NCBI RefSeq assembly: GCF_959020145.1
Contig: NZ_CAUEQY010000045.1
Coordinates: 1 to 8,004 of the forward strand
DNA length: 8,004 nucleotides
From: an uncultured Bifidobacterium sp.
GTDB taxonomy: Bacteria; Actinomycetota; Actinomycetes; Actinomycetales; Bifidobacteriaceae
Direction of reading: 5' to 3'
In this document: in pieces, positions 1 to 4,724 of the stretch
How the letters are laid out: each line of letters opens with the position of its first letter
How positions within the stretch are numbered: position 1 is the first letter of the stretch
Position numbers and translations under genes: made by a program
The notes under the pieces: model-generated
The model's database searches: none
Seen by the model: the letters and a program-made list of their open reading frames with translations, nothing else
What the model was told of the DNA's origin: nothing

Positions 1-64
1 GTCCTCCGACCACAACCCTGAAAAAACGTTCCGACGGGCACGATGATGCGCAACACTGGGTGCA

Positions 65-82
65 CTCGGCCATCTGGCCGAG
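65..82. repeat. Perfect inverted repeat before the Flp-like pilin gene
   Basis: The arms CTCGGCCA and TGGCCGAG (8 bp each, G+C-rich) are separated by only TC. The repeat ends 11 nt before the GAAAGGA ribosome binding site of the pilin gene. It is not followed by a T-run, so it does not look like a complete intrinsic terminator. In RNA the two innermost bases cannot close a 2-nt loop, so the stem would be 7 bp with a 4-nt loop. It may be an mRNA-stabilising or processing hairpin that raises pilin expression over the upstream assembly genes, or a protein-binding dyad; both are inference. The bases before it (1-64) show no convincing end of an upstream gene. Confidence 0.5.
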
Positions 83-93
83 GTTGTTCGAAC

Positions 94-100
94 GAAAGGA
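94..100 (+). promoter_or_regulatory. Ribosome binding site fixing the pilin start
   Basis: GAAAGGA lies 5 nt before the ATG at 106. The same frame is open back to an ATG at 43, but that upstream start has no purine-rich site and would put the inverted repeat inside the coding region. This favours the start at 106. Confidence 0.6.
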
Positions 101-105
101 ACGCC

Positions 106-393
106 ATGAACAACGAAACGCCAATCAACGTCGATGGCTCGCCAGACCTGATGTGCAAGGCAGGACAGCTGCTGCATGCCATGCGTGAACGGGCCGGCAA
201 AGCGGTATGCCTGCTGGACGCGCGTATGCGCACGCTGACCGTCGAACCGGAGGAAGGCGCTGCCACTGCCGAATATGCGGTGGTTTTGGTTGCCGCCACC
301 GGATTCGCCGCCGTTTTGGTGGGCATTATGAAATCCGATGCCATCAAAACGCTGCTGACCAACATCATCAAGAAAGCGCTGAGCGTCGGGTGA
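106..393 (+). CDS. Flp-like pilin, DUF4244 family (Tad type IVb pilus)
   Basis: This 95-aa protein has a long hydrophilic N-terminus, then a class III prepilin-type signature and one hydrophobic segment (about 57-75), and a short amphipathic, lysine-containing tail. In the signature G51 is followed by AATAEY, with Glu at +5 and Tyr at +6 as expected for Flp cleavage by a TadV/FppA-type peptidase. Cleavage after G51 would leave a mature subunit of about 44 aa, like Flp pilins that polymerise into the type IVb fibre. The leader of about 51 aa is longer than in classical Flp pilins (commonly under 25), but resembles what I know of actinobacterial DUF4244 proteins such as the Rv3656c type. The start at 106 is chosen for its GAAAGGA site. 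The TadE-like gene begins 3 nt after the stop, so the two are probably co-transcribed and translationally coupled. Whether it is the major pilin is inferred from position and motif. Confidence 0.8.
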   Translation: MNNETPINVDGSPDLMCKAGQLLHAMRERAGKAVCLLDARMRTLTVEPEEGAATAEYAVVLVAATGFAAVLVGIMKSDAIKTLLTNIIKKALSVG

Positions 394-396
394 TTC

Positions 397-765
397 ATGC
401 TGAGGCAATGGTGGAAACGCCATACCGATGATGCCGATGAGGGAGCGGCCACCGCGGAATTCGCGGTGGTGCTCCCCTGCGTGGCGGCGGTGGCGATTTT
501 GGTGTTGTGCTTGGGGCGTGCGTCTGTGGTGTCTATGAATTGCCAGGATGCGGCGGCGGCCGGTGCCAGGGCTTTCGCGGTTGATGATACGGGCGGCGAA
601 TCGAAGGCGAGGACCGCGGTCATGGCGGCTGCGGGAGGTTCGGCGACGGTACGGTTCGAGCGTGGGGTGGACTTCGTCACCGTCACGGTGCAATGCCCTG
701 TGGTGCCGGATCCGACCGGTGTGCTGCCCACTCGAGTTACCGGCAAGGCGACCCGCTACTTCTAG
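397..765 (+). CDS. tadE: TadE-like pseudopilin (Tad pilus minor subunit)
   Basis: This 122-aa protein has a basic N-terminus (MLRQWWKR) and an acidic patch (DDADE), then G16-AATAEF with Glu at +5 and Phe at +6 of the predicted cleavage site. A hydrophobic helix follows (about 22-40). The segment MNCQDAAAAGARAFA (47-61) is the TadE-family pattern after the helix. The C-terminal half is strand-rich and extracytoplasmic by prediction; C49 and C100 could form a disulfide. TadE proteins are processed by the same prepilin peptidase as Flp and are needed for pilus assembly or tip function. It starts 3 nt after the pilin stop and has no strong Shine-Dalgarno sequence of its own, which suggests translational coupling. 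It corresponds in order to mycobacterial Rv3655c. Confidence 0.8.
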   Translation: MLRQWWKRHTDDADEGAATAEFAVVLPCVAAVAILVLCLGRASVVSMNCQDAAAAGARAFAVDDTGGESKARTAVMAAAGGSATVRFERGVDFVTVTVQCPVVPDPTGVLPTRVTGKATRYF

Positions 766-869
766 CGTTGCTCCGAAGCGTGCTGGTCTCTGCGCAGTGA
801 GATGCGGGATTGTTGGTTGTGGCCTGTGCATGGAGGTCTGTGAGGTTTGGAGCTTGCGACATACGACGT

Positions 870-955
870 GTGAAACATGTTGTGAAACGCTATTGGCAAC
901 CATTTGATGGATGCGGGTCGGAAAGGAATGGATAATGTGAAACGCCTTGTGAAAC
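870..955 (+). repeat. Four GTGAAAC copies in two 12-bp-phased pairs
   Basis: GTGAAAC occurs at 870-876, 882-888, 937-943 and 949-955. Within each pair the copies start 12 bp apart. The second pair is the start of the TadE/G-like gene (MKRLVKHW), and the first pair reads the similar VKHVVKRYW in its own frame. That upstream frame runs 21 codons from GTG 870 and stops at TAA 933-935, one base before the GTG at 937. It may be a duplicated remnant of the gene start, a leader ORF, or chance. No ribosome binding site lies at a usable distance from 870. Confidence 0.5.
920..927 (+). promoter_or_regulatory. Ribosome binding site deciding the TadE/G-like start
   Basis: GGAAAGGA at 920-927 directly abuts the ATG at 928, which is too close to serve it, but lies 9 nt before the in-frame GTG at 937. 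This favours GTG 937. The in-frame TTG 904 and ATG 907 have no purine-rich site upstream. Confidence 0.55.
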
Positions 956-1317
956 ATTGGTTTGCTTGGATTCGCGGGTCCGATGAGGGTTCGGGGACCA
1001 TATCCGGTGTGGCTTTGATCGCAGTGGCCGCCATCATGCTGGGCGCGGCCGCGTCGGCGGGCAATCTGCTGCTGTGCTTGCATCGCGCGCAGAATGCGGC
1101 CGACCTGGCGTCGGTAGCGGCGGCCAATGCGTTGTATTCGGGATCGTCCGATCCTTGTTCCGTGGCGGAACGCACTATATCCGGCAATAATGCGACGATC
1201 GGATCCTGCACGATAGAAGGCGAGGATGTGCTGGTCGAAGCGCAGGTCGGCACGCAAATGCCATTCGTATCGCATGTCGGCAAACAGTCACGGGCGGGGC
1301 CGATTGTCTGCGAATAA
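937..1317 (+). CDS. TadE/G-like pilus-associated protein (Rv3654c-type)
   Basis: From GTG 937 this is 126 aa: a basic N-terminus (MKRLVKHW), SDEGSGTISGVAL (15-27) leading into a hydrophobic helix (about 23-48), then RAQNAADLASVAAANAL (50-66), the TadG-like pattern, and a short exported domain with C74 and C91 as a likely disulfide pair. This matches the actinobacterial TadE-like family found at the end of tad loci next to helicase/secretion genes (Rv3654c in mycobacteria). Unlike the two upstream proteins, Glu at +5 of the prepilin-like motif is absent (G18 is followed by SGTIS), so cleavage by the prepilin peptidase is uncertain. The 171-nt gap from the TadE-like gene (766-936) contains no convincing extra gene, only the GTGAAAC repeats. 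The likely role is a minor or tip component, or an assembly factor, at the cell envelope. Confidence 0.72.
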   Translation: MKRLVKHWFAWIRGSDEGSGTISGVALIAVAAIMLGAAASAGNLLLCLHRAQNAADLASVAAANALYSGSSDPCSVAERTISGNNATIGSCTIEGEDVLVEAQVGTQMPFVSHVGKQSRAGPIVCE

Positions 1318-1357
1318 GCGTGGTGCGGAACGGTACATTGTGCGGGAAATCGCGCTT

Positions 1358-1397
1358 CGTAAAAAGGGATCTTTCTACGTAAAGGAACATTCGTTCC
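1358..1397. other. Two small adjacent hairpins between the tad end and the lipid kinase gene
   Basis: CGTAAAAAG (1358-1366) and CTTTCTACG (1371-1379) can pair over 9 positions with one mismatch and a 4-nt loop. GGAAC (1384-1388) and GTTCC (1393-1397) form a second 5-bp stem with a 4-nt loop. Neither is followed by a T-run on the plus strand. They could mark the end of the tad transcript or fall within the promoter region of the lipid kinase. The rest of 1318-1472 shows nothing I can name. Confidence 0.25.
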
Positions 1398-1472
1398 ACA
1401 AAACACGGCCATTTGTATGGAAAGCCGTTCGCATGTGGCGTGTGGAGCGAATCGCGGTTATCGTACTGAAGT

Positions 1473-2624
1473 ATGAGCGAAACGTCATGTGTGAATGCGA
1501 CCGTTGCCGTTGTCGGCAATCCGACGTCGAACAAAGGCAAGGGTGCCGAGGTCGGCAAGCAGGTGGTTGAGCTGCTGCAAGAGGCCGGGCGCAAGCATGG
1601 CTTCAACGTGATCGACGTGACCGGCGAGAGCTTCGACGATTCCTTGGCGAATGCCAGGAATCGCAGGAACGAATACGACTACCTGGTGGCGGTCGGCGGC
1701 GACGGCATGATTGCGCTTGGAGCCAATGCCGTGGGCTGTTCCGGTAAACCGTTGGGCATTGTGGCGACGGGTTCCGGCAATGATTTCGCCCGCGGTCTTG
1801 AGCTGCCGGTCAATCGCGTGGAAACCGCTGTCGACGGCATCGTCGGCGCGATTGTGCGCGGCACGCATATTGACGTTGATATGGGTTTGGCCACGTCGTT
1901 GCAGGGCGGGTATGCCGTCGATTCCAGTACCGGCGATGATCTGGTCGGCGATTCGGACGTGCCATTGCGCCCGGCGGTCAACCGCTTCTACGCGGGCATG
2001 CTGTCGTGTGGTTTGGATGCGAGTATCAACGACCGTGCCAACCATTCCCGCTTGCCCAACGGTTCGGTGCGCTATTTCGTGGCAGCGATTGTGGAATTGA
2101 CGCATATGAAGCGGTACGGATACCACATCAAAGCCACGTTGGCCGATGGAACGGTGGAAGAAAGAGACATTATTTCACCGTTGCTTACGGTGGCCAATTC
2201 ACGGCATATTGGCGGAGGTATTGAGATCTCGCCGTATTCGCGGTTCTCTGATGGTTTGCTTGACCTGGTATGGCTCGACCACGTGCCCAATGTCGCCGAA
2301 TGCGTGGATGCGGTGTCTCACGCGTATAGCGGCAAGATCCTCGGGTGCAAGGTGTTTGGGTGGAAGCGTGTGCGCGATATCGAAATCACCCGCGCGCAAG
2401 AGGGTGATGAGCCGCCGGTCTTGATGGCGGACGGTGAATATGTTGGTCGCCTGCCTGTCAAGGTCGTAGTTCAAGACCGTGCGTTGCGTGTGCTGGTGCC
2501 GCCGGCCGTGGCGGAAAGCCAAGCTGCCAACACCGAAGAGAAAGTGCTGGAAGCCATCAAGCGTGATCACCGTGATCCTGTCACCGGCAAAACCGACACC
2601 TACTACGCGAAGCGCTCGCGGTAG
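1473..2624 (+). CDS. DagK/YegS-type diacylglycerol (lipid) kinase
   Basis: This 383-aa soluble lipid kinase carries the diacylglycerol kinase catalytic-domain signatures. It has an N-terminal strand with GNPTSNKGKG (15-24), the nucleotide-binding glycine-rich motif GGDGM (75-79) and GSGNDFAR (100-107). The central and C-terminal beta-rich part includes FYAGMLSCGLDASIN near the middle and a late HIGGGIEISPYSRFSDGLLDLVWL stretch typical of DagK/YegS. Such enzymes phosphorylate diacylglycerol or a related lipid alcohol with ATP at the inner membrane face, returning lipid to phosphatidate and phospholipid synthesis; the exact substrate cannot be read here. The usual GGDGT is GGDGM, a variant I associate with the actinobacterial branch. 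No clear Shine-Dalgarno sequence precedes ATG 1473; TATCGT at 1459-1464 is a weak -10 candidate that would give an almost leaderless mRNA. The gene appears monocistronic and ends about 110 nt before a strong hairpin. Confidence 0.82.
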   Translation: MSETSCVNATVAVVGNPTSNKGKGAEVGKQVVELLQEAGRKHGFNVIDVTGESFDDSLANARNRRNEYDYLVAVGGDGMIALGANAVGCSGKPLGIVATGSGNDFARGLELPVNRVETAVDGIVGAIVRGTHIDVDMGLATSLQGGYAVDSSTGDDLVGDSDVPLRPAVNRFYAGMLSCGLDASINDRANHSRLPNGSVRYFVAAIVELTHMKRYGYHIKATLADGTVEERDIISPLLTVANSRHIGGGIEISPYSRFSDGLLDLVWLDHVPNVAECVDAVSHAYSGKILGCKVFGWKRVRDIEITRAQEGDEPPVLMADGEYVGRLPVKVVVQDRALRVLVPPAVAESQAANTEEKVLEAIKRDHRDPVTGKTDTYYAKRSR

Positions 2625-2683
2625 TGCGTGCACATGCCGGTCAAACCGCAACATTGCATATCGAAGATGGCATGTATGCAACT

Positions 2684-2702
2684 GATTGCGTGATCGGCAA
2701 TC
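2684..2702. repeat. Small inverted repeat GATTGC-N7-GCAATC
   Basis: GATTGC (2684-2689) and GCAATC (2697-2702) are perfect inverted copies, and a further direct copy of GCAATC starts at 2707. It lies between the lipid kinase stop and the main terminator hairpin, with no T-run. It could be an mRNA 3'-end structure or chance. Nothing else is evident in 2625-2737. Confidence 0.25.
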
Positions 2703-2737
2703 GTAAGCAATCGCAAATAATTTCGCGATAATAACGA

Positions 2738-2783
2738 AAAATCCAGTACCCGCAAGATCTTTATCTTACGAATACCGGATTTT
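2738..2783. terminator. Bidirectional terminator-like hairpin between convergent genes
   Basis: Two 21-nt arms are symmetrical about a CTTT loop (2759-2762) with 17 of 21 positions pairing. From outside inwards the paired blocks are AAAATCC/GGATTTT, GTA/TAC, CG/CG and AAGAT/ATCTT, separated by small symmetric mismatches. The left arm begins in an A-run (2737-2741) and the right arm ends in TTTT (2780-2783), so either strand yields a hairpin whose descending arm ends in U residues. It sits between the plus-strand lipid kinase (stop 2624) and the minus-strand membrane-protein gene (stop at 2826), where one element could stop both transcripts. The U-run is short, so efficiency is uncertain. Confidence 0.75.
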
Positions 2784-2825
2784 CTGTAACTAGCGAACGC
2801 CGTAACTATCGAACACGGATTGCGA

Positions 2826-3809
2826 TCAGGCGGCGACTTCCTGGCGGGCGATGGCCTGCTCGTAGTCGCGGGTGCCCTTGAAGACTTCCTGCAGCCACGG
2901 GTTGACGTGCTGCTTCTTCGCGCGGTACATGATGTAGCCGAGTGCGAGCACGTTGGCCACGAGCGCGATGATCGACACGGTCAGGTTCACGTTCGGATTG
3001 TTCACCGACTGCACGGCGAACTTGGACTCATCCTGGAACATGGGGAACAGCTGCGCGAACATGCACCAGATGGCGAGCGTGTTGGCGCGGTTCTGAATCC
3101 AGCCGCCCTTGTTCCAGAAGAAGTTCGCCACGGTCGGGGCGAGCAGCAGCGCGAGGCCGCAATACCAGGAGTGGGTCGGCAGGCAGTTGTAGGTGTAGCA
3201 GAAGTTCCAAATATCGTATGCGACGATGAATACCCAAGTCATGTCAGGCCACAGCATGTCCTGCTTCTTCTTTGACACGTAAATGCCGAACCAGCCGGTC
3301 ATGCAGGCGATGTTGATCAGGCCGGCAACGCCGTTGAACACATTGTGCCAGCCGCCATACAGCGTCACGCCTTCGGTGGAAACCCATGTGGTGCCCCAAG
3401 CGCGAATGGCCGATTCGAAGTCGGAGGCCACGGCGATAAGAATGTTGATGGCCACGATCACGAACGGGAAGCACTTGAACCATTCGGATTTGCCGATCTT
3501 GCCCCACTTGTATTTGAGTGCCATGAAGCCGATGCAGCCTGCGGTGGCCGCATATAGCTTGGCATAGTGGAACCAGCTGGTCATATGCACGTAGGTCGGA
3601 TTGCTGAGCGCCCATTCGGCACCCATCGCGGCGGCCACGTAAATGGTGATGAAGTAGATGGTCAGAATGGCCGGCACGATCAGGAACGCGATCACGCCAC
3701 CGGTCTTGGTGCGACGGGCCAGCTCATTGGCGCCGATCAGGCAGCAGAATACGAGGATCCATCCGATCCACTGGTATATGGCGGTGTCGCCATAGACTTG
3801 GAACAACAT
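2826..3809 (-). CDS. Polytopic membrane protein, DUF5692-like, function unknown
   Basis: This 327-aa integral membrane protein has about nine predicted hydrophobic segments (near 10-28, 36-60, 82-100, 111-130, 150-178, 188-208, 214-232, 240-258 and 275-296). A soluble C-terminal tail of about 30 aa ends in EQAIARQEVAA. It is rich in Trp, Tyr, Asn and Cys. Notable stretches are WHNVFNGVAGLIN (154-166), DMTWVFIVAYDIWNFCYTYN (189-208) followed by PTHSWYCG, and WNKGGWIQNRAN (232-243), with polar and charged residues in or next to the membrane. I recognise it as resembling the uncharacterised DUF5692 group and assign no activity. The start has GAAAGGA 6 nt upstream (3816-3822 on the plus strand). 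It follows the TetR-family gene by 46 nt on the same strand, so it is probably in the repressor's operon and induced by its ligand. A transporter, an efflux or detoxification component, or a membrane enzyme are all possible. Confidence 0.75.
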   Translation of the reverse strand: MLFQVYGDTAIYQWIGWILVFCCLIGANELARRTKTGGVIAFLIVPAILTIYFITIYVAAAMGAEWALSNPTYVHMTSWFHYAKLYAATAGCIGFMALKYKWGKIGKSEWFKCFPFVIVAINILIAVASDFESAIRAWGTTWVSTEGVTLYGGWHNVFNGVAGLINIACMTGWFGIYVSKKKQDMLWPDMTWVFIVAYDIWNFCYTYNCLPTHSWYCGLALLLAPTVANFFWNKGGWIQNRANTLAIWCMFAQLFPMFQDESKFAVQSVNNPNVNLTVSIIALVANVLALGYIMYRAKKQHVNPWLQEVFKGTRDYEQAIARQEVAA

Positions 3810-3855
3810 CGCTCTTCCTTTCTCTCAACACGTATGCGCGCGGGGTGAGCTGCGT

Positions 3856-4452
3856 TTACATGTATTCGTTCAGGTGCAGCGTCTGTGCCGCGACCTGTCT
3901 GATGACGGTGTCTTCAATGTCGGGATGCAGTCTGATCAGCGAAATCAGGCCAACGATGAGCGTATAGAACGTCTCATGCTCGTTGGTGATGGGCATGCCA
4001 TGCAATTTCTCGAAATCGCGCACTGTCGAATTGCAGATGTATTCCGCAATGCGATCGGCCACGCGGTCGATGAATTTGATGTACAGTCCCGCGTTGCCGT
4101 CTTCGATCATGCGTTGGCTGAACGGGCCCTCATCGGCGATGAGGGAACGGGTCAGTCGCACCACGTCATCGAGCGCTTTCGAGATGTTGCCGACTTCTCG
4201 ATTGGCGTTCCACTCTTCCAATTGCGAGATGACTTCGTCGATGACGTCGTCGAGCACGGCGTCCGCAACTTGGTCTTTGTCTTGGAAATAGTGGTAGAAG
4301 AGAGATCTGGTCATGCCTACGCGACCTGCGATATCGCTGATCGTGATTTTCGAAAAGCCCTTTTCCAGGCAGATTGCGCGGGCTGCATGCACGATTTGCG
4401 CGCGGCGTGCGTCTCCGACTGTTGTTGCGGAGGCGTTGTGCTGTCCGTCCAT
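3856..4452 (-). CDS. TetR-family transcriptional repressor
   Basis: From the ATG at 4452 this is 198 aa. The N-terminal TetR DNA-binding domain spans about 16-62: RAQIVHAARAICLEKGFSKI, then the helix-turn-helix ITISDIAGRVGMTRSLFYHYF (36-56) and DKDQVADAVLDDV. The helical C-terminal region (about 70-198) is the ligand-binding and dimerisation part, variable as usual in this family, so the inducer cannot be predicted. The frame is open back to 4506, but the start at 4452 has AAGGAG 8 nt upstream, and the longer version would begin inside a palindromic operator. Two TTGACA-N3-TGTCAA sites lie upstream, one overlapping the predicted -35 element, so autorepression is likely. The downstream membrane-protein gene follows after 46 nt with its own ribosome binding site and no hairpin between, so it is the probable regulated target. 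Confidence 0.88.
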   Translation of the reverse strand: MDGQHNASATTVGDARRAQIVHAARAICLEKGFSKITISDIAGRVGMTRSLFYHYFQDKDQVADAVLDDVIDEVISQLEEWNANREVGNISKALDDVVRLTRSLIADEGPFSQRMIEDGNAGLYIKFIDRVADRIAEYICNSTVRDFEKLHGMPITNEHETFYTLIVGLISLIRLHPDIEDTVIRQVAAQTLHLNEYM

Positions 4453-4460
4453 GGCTTTCT

Positions 4461-4467
4461 CTCCTTC
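4461..4467 (-). promoter_or_regulatory. Ribosome binding site fixing the TetR start
   Basis: On the minus strand GAAGGAG lies 8 nt before the ATG at 4452. It supports this internal start over the longer open frame that begins at 4506. Confidence 0.65.
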
Positions 4468-4499
4468 GTTCGAGTGGCGTCTCTCACCTGCGCGACACG

Positions 4500-4514
4500 T
4501 TGACACTCTGTCAA
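4500..4514. promoter_or_regulatory. Putative TetR operator 1, TTGACA-CTC-TGTCAA
   Basis: This is a perfect 6-bp inverted repeat around a 3-bp centre. It has the same core as the second site, whose centre is 46 bp away. It lies in the predicted 5' leader of the repressor mRNA, downstream of the inferred transcription start. Two copies of the same dyad next to a tetR gene are the usual arrangement for a self-regulating repressor; binding is inferred. Confidence 0.7.
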
Positions 4515-4530
4515 TTTCTTGACTGCCCTC

Positions 4531-4560
4531 AGTCTAAACCGTAAATTGACACAATGTCAA
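4531..4560 (-). promoter_or_regulatory. Predicted promoter of the tetR-membrane protein operon
   Basis: On the minus strand a consensus -35 TTGACA (plus-strand positions 4555-4560) is followed after 18 nt by TAGACT (4531-4536), a 4-of-6 match to the -10 consensus. The -35 is one half of operator 2, so repressor binding there would exclude RNA polymerase. Transcription would start near 4524, giving a leader of about 70 nt that contains operator 1. Confidence 0.5.
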
Positions 4561-4563
4561 TTT
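4543..4563. promoter_or_regulatory. Putative TetR operator 2, 9-bp perfect dyad
   Basis: The arms AAATTGACA (4543-4551) and TGTCAATTT (4555-4563) are perfect inverted copies around CAA. The inner 15 bp share the TTGACA-N3-TGTCAA core with operator 1. The site overlaps the predicted minus-strand -35. A weak plus-strand promoter candidate (TTGACT at 4519-4524, 17-nt spacer, TAAATT at 4542-4547) would also overlap it, so an effect on dnaX transcription cannot be excluded. Confidence 0.78.
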
Positions 4564-4724
4564 CGTAGTGTCGCTGTCGTCACTCCCAGCTTAAACGTTG
4601 CCGCGGCGCTTGTCTTTGGGGACACGCGCTTCACCGTTACGGGCAGGCTGTGCGGCCGGTCTTTGAGAAAAAACGTGTCGTAATTAATCGGTAGCCTAGT
4701 GACACCACAGCGGAAGGAATTGCG

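Noticed and set aside
43..105. Upstream extension of the pilin gene to the ATG at 43
   Set aside because: No ribosome binding site at 43, it crosses the inverted repeat, and the ATG at 106 has GAAAGGA at good spacing.
830..907. 25-codon Cys-rich ORF (MEVCEVWS...) in the gap before the TadE/G-like gene
   Set aside because: No ribosome binding site and no recognisable pattern; ORFs this short are expected by chance.
762..1412. 216-aa antisense ORF over the TadE/G-like gene
   Set aside because: The plus strand encodes a protein with clear family patterns; the antisense product is low-complexity and has no domain.
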